Positions 48,397-56,835 of a DNA stretch of 64,000 bases are shown here, in pieces. Position 1 is the first letter of the stretch; each line of letters begins with the position of its first letter. The position numbers and the translations under genes were made by a program. Origin of the DNA: Bhargavaea sp. CC-171006 (GTDB lineage Bacteria; Bacillota; Bacilli; Bacillales_A; Planococcaceae). The DNA lies in the NCBI RefSeq assembly GCF_009761675.1, contig NZ_QUZH01000022.1, positions 57,964-121,963 of the forward strand, in the 5' to 3' direction. A model generated the notes under the pieces. It was not told where the DNA came from. It did no database searches and saw nothing but the letters and a program-made list of their open reading frames with translations.

Positions 48397-48447
48397 CCGA
48401 ATGTCACCTCGTTTTCAATAACTACAGGATTGGAAAGATCCTTTTCC

Positions 48448-48475
48448 ATTATAACAAAGGCGGAACATGTCGAAA
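48448..48475 (-). promoter_or_regulatory. Candidate promoter of resABC
   Basis: Perfect -10 TATAAT on the minus strand with a poor -35 (TTTCGA) 16 bases upstream. A weak -35 fits an activator-dependent promoter; ResD regulation is known in Bacillus. Confidence 0.55.
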
Positions 48476-48508
48476 TCCGTACATATGAAGGGTTTGTGAA
48501 CGTTACGT

Positions 48509-49240
48509 TTAGCGGATCTTTCCTGTTTCGGCAAGCACGCGGAGCTGCTTCACTTCATGCGCAGTCAGTTCCCTGCGGTCGCCGGCGTTCAGGCCGTGCA
48601 GGTCGAGAAAGCCGAATGACTCACGCTTCAGTTTCTGCACCGGACAGCCAATCGCTTCAAACATGCGCTTCACCTGCCGGTTCTTGCCTTCATGGATGGT
48701 CAGCTGGACAATTCCTTTGTCTGTTTTCTTGTCCATGCTGAGGAGCTTTGCCTTCGCCGGAGCGGTCTTGCCATCCTCGAGAACGATGCCGCGTTCGAGT
48801 TTCTTCAACTGCTCCTTTGTCGGGATCCCCTTTGTCCTTGCCACATATGTCTTCTCGATTTCGAATTTCGGGTGGGTCATCAGATAGGCGAAATCCCCGT
48901 CGTTTGTAAGGAGGAGAATCCCTGTCGTGTCATAGTCCAGCCGTCCGACCGGATACAGCCGCTCCTCCACTTCCGGGAACAGGTCGACCACCGTCTTCCG
49001 GCCCTTGTCATCGGATGCCGCCGACAAGACGCCCCGCGGCTTATAAAGCAGGTAATACACCTTCTCTTCCCGCTCAAGGCGGACACCGTTCACTTCTATT
49101 TTGTCGGATGCTCCCACTTTTGTTCCGAGCTCTGTCACGGTTTTGCCGTTCACCGTTACACGGCCATCAGCGATCAGCTGTTCCGCCTTTCGGCGGGATG
49201 CAATTCCCGCTGCCGCAATTACTTTCTGAAGTCTTTCCAT
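48509..49240 (-). CDS. rluB: 23S rRNA pseudouridine synthase B
   Basis: N-terminal S4 RNA-binding domain (residues 1-60: MERLQKVIAAAGIASRRKAE) and a RsuA/RluB catalytic domain with the active Asp in VGRLDYDTTGILLLTNDG. 243 residues. It modifies 23S rRNA in the decoding-adjacent helix 80-90 region by family analogy. It stands between dacB and resA. In B. subtilis spmA and spmB lie beside it, but they are missing here. Confidence 0.92.
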   Translation of the reverse strand: MERLQKVIAAAGIASRRKAEQLIADGRVTVNGKTVTELGTKVGASDKIEVNGVRLEREEKVYYLLYKPRGVLSAASDDKGRKTVVDLFPEVEERLYPVGRLDYDTTGILLLTNDGDFAYLMTHPKFEIEKTYVARTKGIPTKEQLKKLERGIVLEDGKTAPAKAKLLSMDKKTDKGIVQLTIHEGKNRQVKRMFEAIGCPVQKLKRESFGFLDLHGLNAGDRRELTAHEVKQLRVLAETGKIR

Positions 49241-49296
49241 CAGGTCACCCCATCACATTTACTGCACAAAATTATGTCACAACCACTGTGAAATGA

Positions 49297-49326
49297 AAAG
49301 AAGACCGCATCGGCAGCGATGCGGTC
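49297..49326 (-). terminator. Terminator after dacB
   Basis: Minus strand: perfect 10-bp stem gaccgcatcg/cgatgcggtc with a 4-base loop and T-rich tail, overlapping the last bases of the dacB stop. Confidence 0.85.
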
Positions 49327-50305
49327 ACTTACGTGTGATCTTCAGTTTGGCAGTGGCGATCGGCACACCGTCCAGGCGGACCTGCCAGATGCCGTCCCCC
49401 GCGCCGCGGGGTATGATCGCTGCGTGCGAGACGTCTTCCATCTCTTTTTCCGATAATAGAACGGCCAGCGGTTCCTTTAATTCTCCCCGGATTCCCGGAA
49501 GGATCTGATAGGTCCCTTCCTCTGCTACAATGACTTTTTTATAATTCTTGAAAACTTCCCCCGACAGGTTGCGATGGGTATTCCAGTCGTCCCCGTCATT
49601 CAGGGTGACCACAATCACGTGTTTGCCATCTTTTTCGAAAAGCGTCGCAAGCGTCCGTCCTGCGGTTTTTGTGAAACCGGTTTTGCCGGCTACCGCATCC
49701 CCTTCTGCCCTGACAAGCCGGTGTTTGTTCTGCCAGCCGCCATCGCCGTAATTATAGAGGGCCGTAGACGATATTTTTTTCAGCCGGCTATTGTCCGTCG
49801 CATATTTAAGCATAAGGGCCGTATCATAGGCCGTCGACAGATGCCGTTCGTCATGGAGCCCTGACGGATTGGTGAACTCCGTGTTCCTGAGGCCTGCCAG
49901 CCGTGCCTTTTCGTTCATCATGTCAACGAACCCTTCGACGGAACCTCCTGCATCTTCTGCCAGTGCCGTTGCCGCATCGTTGCCGGAGCGGAGCATCAGT
50001 CCGTACAGAAGTTTTTCTGCAGGAACCTGTTCGCCGGCACGAAGGTAGATGGATGAGCCTTCCTGGTTCGATGCGTTATCGGAAACTGTGACGGTTCCGT
50101 CCGTCCCGGCCGCATCGATGTAGGTAAGCGCAGTCCAGATTTTCGTCAGGCTCGCGATCGGCAGGCGGGCATCCTCATTGACTCCCTCTAAAAGCCTGCC
50201 TGTTTCGGCATCAATCACTGCATAGGCCTGCGCTGCAGAAGCGGCAGCAGGAAAACAACAGACAATCAGGATCAGAGCCAGCAGTGCGGATATCCGCTTT
50301 TTCAA
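49325..50305 (-). CDS. dacB: D-alanyl-D-alanine carboxypeptidase (DacB-like)
   Basis: Penicillin-binding protein 5-type enzyme trimming D-Ala from peptidoglycan stems; in Bacillus DacB acts on spore cortex. A signal peptide (1-25) precedes the catalytic triad SLTK (Ser52, Lys55), SGN (107-109) and KTG (208-210). At 326 residues it is shorter than B. subtilis DacB (about 380) in the C-terminal domain. The symbol rests on location between scpB and rluB; a vegetative role is also possible. Confidence 0.83.
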   Translation of the reverse strand: MKKRISALLALILIVCCFPAAASAAQAYAVIDAETGRLLEGVNEDARLPIASLTKIWTALTYIDAAGTDGTVTVSDNASNQEGSSIYLRAGEQVPAEKLLYGLMLRSGNDAATALAEDAGGSVEGFVDMMNEKARLAGLRNTEFTNPSGLHDERHLSTAYDTALMLKYATDNSRLKKISSTALYNYGDGGWQNKHRLVRAEGDAVAGKTGFTKTAGRTLATLFEKDGKHVIVVTLNDGDDWNTHRNLSGEVFKNYKKVIVAEEGTYQILPGIRGELKEPLAVLLSEKEMEDVSHAAIIPRGAGDGIWQVRLDGVPIATAKLKITRK

Positions 50306-50326
50306 GGTCTACCGCCTTCCGTCAGT

Positions 50327-50926
50327 TTATTCGTCGGTTCCTTCTTCATCAAATGCTTCTGTGAAGTTGGACATGAACAGATCCATTTCCTCGTCTGCGG
50401 CTTCATCCCCCGTTTCATTAAGCGGAGGGAGGTCCTGGAGGCTTGCCAGCCCGAAATGGTCGAGGAAAGCGTCCGTCGTCCCGTACAGAATCGCGCGCCC
50501 CGTTCCTTCCGCACGTCCTGCCTCCTTCACCAATCCCCGTGACACAAGTGTCTGGATCGGCCGTTCGGACTTCACGCCCCTGATCTCCTCCACTTCCACG
50601 CGGGTGATCGGCTGACGGTAGGCGATGATTGCGAGCACTTCCAATGAAGCTTGAGTCAGTGCCTGTGTAGTTGGATTTTCAAGAAGGCGGCGGACTGCAT
50701 CCGCATGCTCCTGCTTTGTTGCCAGCCTGAATGTTCCGGCCAGTTCCACTACCTGCAGACCCCTGCCCTCAGTCCTGCACATTTCAGCAATCTGTGCCAG
50801 CGCACGCTCGACGTCCTCTTTATCCGTTCCCGTCAGCTCGGCCAGCTGTTTAGCCGTAAGGCCATCGTCGCCCGCTACGAACAGCAGGCTTTCAACCTGT
50901 CCGGCGAGCTGATTTCCATTCTCCAA
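50327..50926 (-). CDS. scpB: Segregation and condensation protein B
   Basis: Winged-helix dimer that, with ScpA and Smc, forms the bacterial condensin. Family blocks seen: [61 protein letters not shown] (in part [16 protein letters not shown]) and the second winged helix with [20 protein letters not shown] in part. 199 residues with an acidic tail. It follows scpA by two bases. Confidence 0.95.
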   Translation of the reverse strand: [199 protein letters not shown]

Positions 50927-50928
50927 AA

Positions 50929-51675
50929 CTACAAAACTTCCTTCCTGAGGACGACTGTGAGGTCGTCAAAATTCCGTTCCTGCTCGACGGTGATCCGCTG
51001 CTGTTTCATCAGTTCCAGCAACGACAGGAAAGTCACCACCAGCTCTGCCCGTTCTCCAGATTCAAACAGATCGGAGAACAGGGCACGCCCTCCAGACTTT
51101 CCGAGACGGCCGACCACTTTCTCCATGGTATCCGCAATGGAAATTTCCTGCCGGGTAATTCTTGTCCTTAGAGGGGCTCTGAGCTTTTTCCGTTCCATCA
51201 TTTTACGGAAGGCCGCAATCATGTCATGGACGTTCAGGCCCTCATCCGGGAGGGCTGCCGCCATACCGGATGAGGCAGGCTCCGCCGGCGCCCTGGTGAA
51301 GCTCTTGCCCCGCTCTTCCCCGTATTCCTTCAGTGTGGCTGCGGCTTCTTTATATTTTCGGTATTCGATAAGCCGCTCCACAAGCTCGTCCCGGGGATCG
51401 GGACCGTCTTCCGCATAGTCGTCGATGTCCGGAGCTTCTTCCTCATGGACCGGAAGGAGCATTTTGCTCTTGATTGCCAAAAGAGTTGCGGCCATCACGA
51501 GGTACTCGCTCATTTCGTTCAGCTCAAGTACCTTCATTGTGTGGATGTGGTCGATATACTGGCGGGTCAGTTCCGCCATCGGAATGTCGTAAATATCGAT
51601 TTCCATCCGGTTGATTAAGTGTAATAATAGGTCGAGGGGGCCTTCAAACGCCTCCAATTTCACCAAATAGGACAT
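50929..51675 (-). CDS. scpA: Segregation and condensation protein A
   Basis: Kleisin bridge between Smc heads. The N-terminal YLVKLEAFEGPLDLLLHLI helix and the DIYDIPMAELTRQYIDHI segment are diagnostic; the C-terminal winged helix ends VTFLSLLELMKQQRI and further. 248 residues from ATG 51675, preceded by AGGTGA. Codons upstream to 51720 belong to the spacer with the divergent DUF309 gene. Confidence 0.94.
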   Translation of the reverse strand: MSYLVKLEAFEGPLDLLLHLINRMEIDIYDIPMAELTRQYIDHIHTMKVLELNEMSEYLVMAATLLAIKSKMLLPVHEEEAPDIDDYAEDGPDPRDELVERLIEYRKYKEAAATLKEYGEERGKSFTRAPAEPASSGMAAALPDEGLNVHDMIAAFRKMMERKKLRAPLRTRITRQEISIADTMEKVVGRLGKSGGRALFSDLFESGERAELVVTFLSLLELMKQQRITVEQERNFDDLTVVLRKEVL

Positions 51676-51718
51676 GGATTCACCTGCAGTCGATTCGTTG
51701 CGGAAGGGAGGATGATTC

Positions 51719-52231
51719 ATGATTCCGCTCCGTCATCCGCTTTTCATCAAGTTTATTGTGTACTTTAATGAGAATCAAGATTATTTTGAGTGCCACGAAG
51801 TGCTTGAGGATTACTGGAACCTGATTGCGCCAAGGAATCGCACCCATCCGCTTGTCGGGTATATCCAGGCATCTGTGGCGCTTTACCACTGGCGTCGCGG
51901 AAACTTTCGCGGCGCCGCCAAGCTCCTCACAAAAGCGGAGCGTTTGCTCTGCATGGCGCAAGAGAAGGGCTCACCCTTCTCGGATGGCGTGGACCTGGCT
52001 GCTTTTCTTCGCGATCTCCGGAAAGCCGCTCATGCCGTTGACCGGGGCCGTGCGTTCGAAAAATTCCCTATCAGGGTGACCGATCCGATAATCCGGGATG
52101 CCGTCGCCGATTTGGCAGGGACCGGAGAAATCCCCGCCCTCACCGGGGCCCGTCTCATTCATAAACATATGCTGCGGGACCGCAGCCATATTCAGTCGGA
52201 ACGCGAAAAAAGGAGGAGCAGTCGTCATTGA
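51719..52231 (+). CDS. ypuF: DUF309 protein, YpuF-like
   Basis: 170-residue helical protein with the DUF309 signature NQDYFECHEVLEDYW near residue 19, followed by GYIQASVALYHWRRGNFRGA. The HEV/ECHE histidine and glutamates may form a site, but no activity is established. It is divergent from scpA by about 45 bases and convergent with ribT; the two stop codons overlap. B. subtilis ypuF also lies between ribT and scpA. Confidence 0.85.
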   Translation: MIPLRHPLFIKFIVYFNENQDYFECHEVLEDYWNLIAPRNRTHPLVGYIQASVALYHWRRGNFRGAAKLLTKAERLLCMAQEKGSPFSDGVDLAAFLRDLRKAAHAVDRGRAFEKFPIRVTDPIIRDAVADLAGTGEIPALTGARLIHKHMLRDRSHIQSEREKRRSSRH

Positions 52232-52245
52232 CGGTCTGCTCCTCC
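52205..52245 (-). terminator. ribT terminator inside the 3' end of the DUF309 gene
   Basis: Minus strand: perfect 10-bp stem ggaggagcag/ctgctcctcc, then six T. The plus-strand DUF309 coding end runs through it. Confidence 0.88.
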
Positions 52246-52596
52246 TTCAATAATTTCCTGGCATTTTTCCAGAAACGGGCGTGTGGCTTCTGTCGGGACG
52301 ATGGTTTTGCCCGGCATGATCGCCGCCAGTTTCGCGACCATCTCTTTTCCGACACCCTCTCCCCGGTGGGACGGATTGACGGACAGATGGCAGACGGTGA
52401 CGCGGTCACCTTCAAGTTCGACGCCGACCAGCCCGATGTAGTCCTCACCGATTTTCCAGAGATAGAGCTGGCTCTGGTCGTCTGTCTCGTAACGGGTGAT
52501 CGTCTCTTTCAGTTTCTTGACATCTTTTTCGCCGGGCATGAAGGACAGGAGGCCCATCGCGATTTTTTCGAGTGATTTTTTATAGCGCAGTAACAT
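52225..52596 (-). CDS. ribT: GNAT acetyltransferase RibT
   Basis: Small N-acetyltransferase of 123 residues. The GNAT acetyl-CoA loop is LSVNPSHRGEGVGKEMV near residues 70-86. The N-terminal MLLRYKKSLEKIAMGLLSFMP is typical of RibT, a gene usually at the end of the riboflavin operon whose substrate is not known. Here no ribDEABH genes accompany it. Its stop overlaps that of the convergent DUF309 gene. Confidence 0.88.
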   Translation of the reverse strand: MLLRYKKSLEKIAMGLLSFMPGEKDVKKLKETITRYETDDQSQLYLWKIGEDYIGLVGVELEGDRVTVCHLSVNPSHRGEGVGKEMVAKLAAIMPGKTIVPTEATRPFLEKCQEIIEGGADRQ

Positions 52597-52632
52597 GGTC
52601 GGCTCCCTCTCTTCCGTATTCTCCGCTCACTG

Positions 52633-52743
52633 TCAGTTTGACGGAGGCCCGAAATTCGGGGCTATGAAAATCCAGTATACAGCCCCCCAGGCCAGCGCCA
52701 TTAGAAGGATGACGATGAATAGGAGGATGTTCCTCTTCCTCAA
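52633..52743 (-). CDS. 36-residue single-span membrane peptide coupled to lysA
   Basis: A frame too short for routine calling. Starting at TTG 52743 it gives MRKRNILLFIVILLMALAWG then AVYWIFIAPNFGPPSN: a basic N-terminus, one hydrophobic helix of about 22 residues, and a short polar Pro/Gly tail, outside by the positive-inside rule. The TTG overlaps the lysA stop (TTGA), and AGAGGTG lies just upstream, so it would be translated by coupling with lysA. The composition is typical of a real membrane peptide. No known family is recognised. Confidence 0.6.
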   Translation of the reverse strand: MRKRNILLFIVILLMALAWGAVYWIFIAPNFGPPSN

Positions 52744-54068
52744 CGCACCTCTTCCTTTCCGATACCGGCTGCCTCCAGCTCAAGACGGATCAGGTCATCA
52801 TACGTCTCGCGCCGGATAGCTGCACGATGATCCCCGTCCTCAACGAACACGACGGCAGGACGCGGCATCCGGTTATAGTTGCTCGCCATGGCATAGCCGT
52901 ATGCGCCTGTGCAGAACACGGCTATCAGGTCGCCCGGCTCCACATCAGGAAGATATGCCTGCTCGATCAGCTTGTCACCGGATTCACAGCACTTGCCGGC
53001 AATCGTGTAGGCCGAAGTGTGCGGCTCGTCCATACGGAGTGCCGCGGCGGATGAGTAGGCCGCACCGTAGAGGGCCGGACGGATATTGTCGCTCATGCCG
53101 CCGTCAACGGACAGATAGGTACGGATTTCGGGAACTTCCTTCTCGGAACCTGCTGTGTAAAGCGTCGTGCCGGCTTCCCCGACGAGGGAACGCCCCGGCT
53201 CAATCCAGAGCTCCGGCACCGGATAGCCGGACTCCGCGGCGGCTTCCTTGACTGTACGGATCATTGCGCGGACGTACTCTTCAGGTTCAAGAGGATGATC
53301 TTCTTCGGTGTAGCGGATTCCGAAGCCTCCGCCCAGGTTCAGGACCGGGCATATGTACCCGGACTCTTCACGCCATTCGGCGACTTTCCGAATCAGCGAG
53401 CCCGCAGCAAGGTTGAATGCCGCTGTATCAAAGATCTGGGAGCCGATGTGGCAGTGGAGGCCGAGAATCCGGACCCTGCCGATGCCGGACAGCCTGCGGA
53501 ACGCTTTGTCGGCCTGCCCGTTGTTCAGGTCAAAGCCAAACTTGGAATCTTCCTGGCCGGTGGTGATGAAGTCGTGCGTGTGAGCTTCGATACCGGGTGT
53601 GACACGGATCAGGACATCCATCGGCAGCGAAAGCTCTTCCGAAATCCGTTCGATCATGCCGATTTCATGGAAGTTGTCCACTACGATGCAGCCGACGCCT
53701 TCCCGGAATGCCATCCGGATTTCTTCTTCGCTCTTGTTGTTGCCGTGGAAATGGATCCGTTCCGCCGGGTAGCCGGAACGGATTGCTGTATACAGTTCCC
53801 CTCCCGAGACAACATCAAGCGAAAGGCCCTCGTCGCGTACGATCCGGAACATCGCGATGCTCGAAAACGCTTTGCTCGCATAGGCGACCTGCCCGGTGAC
53901 CCCTTCCTCCTCAAATGCTTTCAGGAACGACCGGGCACGGTCCCGGACGAGCGCGATATCATAGATAATCAGCGGGGTGCCGTAGATGCGTGCAAGTTCT
54001 TCCGCATCCACCCCGCCGATTTCAAGATGTCCGTTGCTGTTAATCTTCTGTGTTCCGTATAGATGCAC
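52740..54068 (-). CDS. lysA: Diaminopimelate decarboxylase
   Basis: PLP enzyme making L-lysine from meso-diaminopimelate. The PLP lysine is in VAYASKAFSSI (Lys66). Other motifs are the HGNNKSEEEI segment, GGGFGIRY, EPGRSLVGEAG, and the CESGD active-site cysteine with CTGAYGYAMASNYN. 442 residues. The start is GTG 54068. As in Bacillus it follows the spoVA remnant. During sporulation its activity competes for diaminopimelate and dipicolinate precursors. Confidence 0.95.
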   Translation of the reverse strand: MHLYGTQKINSNGHLEIGGVDAEELARIYGTPLIIYDIALVRDRARSFLKAFEEEGVTGQVAYASKAFSSIAMFRIVRDEGLSLDVVSGGELYTAIRSGYPAERIHFHGNNKSEEEIRMAFREGVGCIVVDNFHEIGMIERISEELSLPMDVLIRVTPGIEAHTHDFITTGQEDSKFGFDLNNGQADKAFRRLSGIGRVRILGLHCHIGSQIFDTAAFNLAAGSLIRKVAEWREESGYICPVLNLGGGFGIRYTEEDHPLEPEEYVRAMIRTVKEAAAESGYPVPELWIEPGRSLVGEAGTTLYTAGSEKEVPEIRTYLSVDGGMSDNIRPALYGAAYSSAAALRMDEPHTSAYTIAGKCCESGDKLIEQAYLPDVEPGDLIAVFCTGAYGYAMASNYNRMPRPAVVFVEDGDHRAAIRRETYDDLIRLELEAAGIGKEEVR

Positions 54069-54136
54069 AATGCCTCATCCTTCCGGCTTAGTCTATTAAA
54101 ACTTTACCATGAAGGGGGCGAACGTGCAATCGGTCT

Positions 54137-55591
54137 TCAGCTGCGCTGCCTTCTCGGAGAATCCGTAATATACGGCCTCAACGAGCTTCCGATCATCGGG
54201 TACCGGACAATCACGCGGGCGAACGCCTTCGGGAAAAACGGCGTCATCGGCCAGAGATACGGGACACCCATCGGCTTGATGGAGCACAAGTACCAGAACA
54301 GGACCGCACCTCCGGCAAAAAAGCCGGCAGGCCCTGCCAAAGCAGTCAGGAGAAGAAGCACCGTCCGGAATATTTTAGCCGAGATGCTCAATTCATAAGA
54401 TGGGATCGCGAATGTCACCACCGCCGTGAGTGCGACATACAAGATCACTTCGGCGGTGAAAAGTCCGACATCGACCGCCATCTGGCCGAGGATGACCGCC
54501 GCAATCAGGCCAAGCGCCGTCGAAAGCGGGGTCGGAGTGTGGATTGCGGCCAGCCGCAAGAATTCAACCCCTATGTCAGCCGCAATAATCTGGAAGAGCA
54601 GAGGGATTTCTCCGCTTTCCTTCGGGCCGATAAAATCCAGCGCTTTCGGAACGAACTCAGGATGCTTGACAAGCAGGTACCAGAACGGCAGCAGGAAAAC
54701 GGCTATCAGCATCCCGGTATAACGGATGACACGTACGCCCGTTCCGATAAGCGGTGCCTGACGAAACTCCTCGGCATGCTGAAGGTGATGGAAAATCGTC
54801 ACCGGAATGAGCAGTACCGAAGGAGAAGTGTCGACTACAATCGCAATATGGCCCTCCAGCAAATGGGCTGCCGCAATATCCGGCCTTTCCGTGAACCTGA
54901 CAAACGGCACGGGGTGAAATTTCTGTTTGAACAAGAGCTCTTCAAGCTGCTTGTCAGACATCGTCAGTCCGTCATGATCGATTTCGGCCAGCCGCTTTCG
55001 CAGCATATCGAGATGCTTCTCGCTCGCGACACCCTTCAGGTAACCGATCGCGATGTCCGTCCGGCCCCTTTCCGTCACCCGTTGTATTTCAAAACGCAGC
55101 TGCGGGTCACGGAGCCGCCTCCTGATGAGGGCGGTATTCAGGATGATGTTTTCCGTGAAGCCGTCCCTCGAGCCCCGGATCACCTTTTCGTTATCCGGCT
55201 CTTCCGGCTGCCTGCCCGGGTATTCGCGGACATCGACCTGGAAAACTGAACCGTCCTCCATCACGAATATGAGCTGGCCGCTCAGGATGGAGTCGATCAT
55301 GGCGTTTTTGTCTTTGGCCGGTTCAACGGCATGGAACGGAAAATAGGTCAGGAAATTTTCCCTGTCTATCTTCCCTTCCAATTCACCCCAAATGTCCGTC
55401 ATCTGCATCGAGGTCAGAAGCTGCGCTGTTACATCAGAGCCGATCAAACCATTCATGAAGACGATCGTGGCCGGTTCCTGGCGGATATGGATATCCAGCA
55501 TGACGAAATCATAAGTTTCGCCTTTGCCGAATAAGCCGCCGAGCTCCTCTTTTGCCTGTTCTCTGCTGTCGTAAAGCCGTTCGATCGTCAC
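54137..55591 (-). CDS. spoVAF: Stage V sporulation protein AF (GerA-family membrane protein)
   Basis: GerA/SpoVAF-family spore inner-membrane protein of 484 residues. A soluble N-terminal half contains PAKDKNAMIDSILSGQLIF, and a membrane half has at least four helices (about 290-430) after GHIAIVVDTSPSVLLIPVTIF in part. In B. subtilis it supports nutrient germination. The start is a GTG overlapping the sigF stop (GTGA), so it directly follows sigF. spoVAA to spoVAE, which normally stand between, are absent. Confidence 0.92.
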   Translation of the reverse strand: MTIERLYDSREQAKEELGGLFGKGETYDFVMLDIHIRQEPATIVFMNGLIGSDVTAQLLTSMQMTDIWGELEGKIDRENFLTYFPFHAVEPAKDKNAMIDSILSGQLIFVMEDGSVFQVDVREYPGRQPEEPDNEKVIRGSRDGFTENIILNTALIRRRLRDPQLRFEIQRVTERGRTDIAIGYLKGVASEKHLDMLRKRLAEIDHDGLTMSDKQLEELLFKQKFHPVPFVRFTERPDIAAAHLLEGHIAIVVDTSPSVLLIPVTIFHHLQHAEEFRQAPLIGTGVRVIRYTGMLIAVFLLPFWYLLVKHPEFVPKALDFIGPKESGEIPLLFQIIAADIGVEFLRLAAIHTPTPLSTALGLIAAVILGQMAVDVGLFTAEVILYVALTAVVTFAIPSYELSISAKIFRTVLLLLTALAGPAGFFAGGAVLFWYLCSIKPMGVPYLWPMTPFFPKAFARVIVRYPMIGSSLRPYITDSPRRQRS

Positions 55592-56382
55592 CCTTCTCCC
55601 TTCGTCTCCACCGGTTCCTTCACGAGGTCGGGCCTCATATACGCCTTCATCTTCGCAAGAATCTTTTTCTCAAGGCGAGACACCTGTACCTGGGAAATGC
55701 CCAGCCGCTCCGCAATGTCGCTTTGGGTACAGTCCATGTAAAACCTCATGACAATGATGGTCCTGTCCCTCGGGTCAAGCCTTGAAATGATATCTTTCAG
55801 CGGAATATGCTCGAAGCCCTTTTCAGAACGTTCATCCCGCACCTGGTCCATCAGGGTGACCGAGTCACCTTCTCCTTCATAGAGCTGCTCCTGAAGGGAA
55901 GCCGGATCCTTCATCGCGTCCATCGCGACAATGACGTCCGAAACCGGGACATCCAATATGGCGGATATCTCGGATATCGTCGGTGAACGTTCGTGATCCT
56001 TCAGGAAGTCGTCGGTCGCATGCCGGATTTTAAAGTTCAGTTCCCTGATCGACCGGCTTACTTTCACCATTCCGTCATCACGGAGAAAACGCTGGATCTC
56101 CCCGATAATCATCGGCACTGCATAAGTGGAAAACTTCACCTCAAAGCTCAGGTCAAACTTATCAACAGCCTTGAGAAGCCCGATGCAGCCGATCTGGTAC
56201 AGGTCATCCAGTTCCACGCCCCTTGATGAAAAGCGCTGCACAATGGACCAGACGAGCCTTGTATTTCCCTCGACCATGACCCGTCTGGCTTCGGCGTCTC
56301 CCGCCTGTGCTTCCCGGATCAGTTCTCTCATCGTCTCCTGTGTCAAAAGTGGCGGTTTACGCTGCTCCACATGTTCCTGCAT
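55588..56382 (-). CDS. sigF: RNA polymerase sigma-F factor
   Basis: First forespore-specific sigma factor. Region 2 (NTRLVWSIVQRFSSRG, DDLYQIGCIGLLKAVDKFDL in part, FSTYAVPMIIGEIQRFLRDDG in part) and region 4 (AERLGISQVQVSRLEKKIL) match SigF closely. 264 residues. Held inactive by SpoIIAB, encoded three bases upstream. Order spoIIAA-spoIIAB-sigF is intact. Confidence 0.96.
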   Translation of the reverse strand: MQEHVEQRKPPLLTQETMRELIREAQAGDAEARRVMVEGNTRLVWSIVQRFSSRGVELDDLYQIGCIGLLKAVDKFDLSFEVKFSTYAVPMIIGEIQRFLRDDGMVKVSRSIRELNFKIRHATDDFLKDHERSPTISEISAILDVPVSDVIVAMDAMKDPASLQEQLYEGEGDSVTLMDQVRDERSEKGFEHIPLKDIISRLDPRDRTIIVMRFYMDCTQSDIAERLGISQVQVSRLEKKILAKMKAYMRPDLVKEPVETKGEG

Positions 56383-56385
56383 CCG

Positions 56386-56835
56386 TCATCCCACCGAAGA
56401 GCAGGTTTCCTGCACGGGAGAAAATTTCTTCTTGAAAGTGACGATTGTTCCGCCGCCATTGCTGGAATCGACCGACAAGCTGTCCGTAAAGCTCTCCATG
56501 ATGGTGAACCCCATTCCTGAACGCTCGCGTTCAGGCTTAGACGTATACATCGGCTGCATCGCCTCTTCCACGTTCTCTATCCCGCCGCCTTCGTCACTGA
56601 TCGTAACCGTCACCTCACGGCCGTCCAGCGCTGCATGAACCCGGACTATACCGGAGCGATCCTCGTCATATCCATGGATAATCGCATTTGTAACCGCTTC
56701 GGAGATGACGGTCTTGTATTCCGATATTTCTTCCAGTGTCGGGTCAAGCGCCGCCACAAAGAAAGTCAGCGTCATGCGGGCAAGTGCTTCGTTTTCACTT
56801 ATTGCAGCAAACGACAGCGTCATTTCATTTTCCAT
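56386..56835 (-). CDS. spoIIAB: Anti-sigma F factor / serine kinase SpoIIAB
   Basis: GHKL kinase that binds sigma-F and phosphorylates SpoIIAA. N box EAVTNAIIHGY, G1 box SDEGGGI and G2 box RSGMGFTIME are all present. 149 residues. Its ATG overlaps the spoIIAA end by 11 bases, with GGGAGGG upstream, suggesting coupled synthesis of the partner pair. Confidence 0.96.
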   Translation of the reverse strand: MENEMTLSFAAISENEALARMTLTFFVAALDPTLEEISEYKTVISEAVTNAIIHGYDEDRSGIVRVHAALDGREVTVTISDEGGGIENVEEAMQPMYTSKPERERSGMGFTIMESFTDSLSVDSSNGGGTIVTFKKKFSPVQETCSSVG

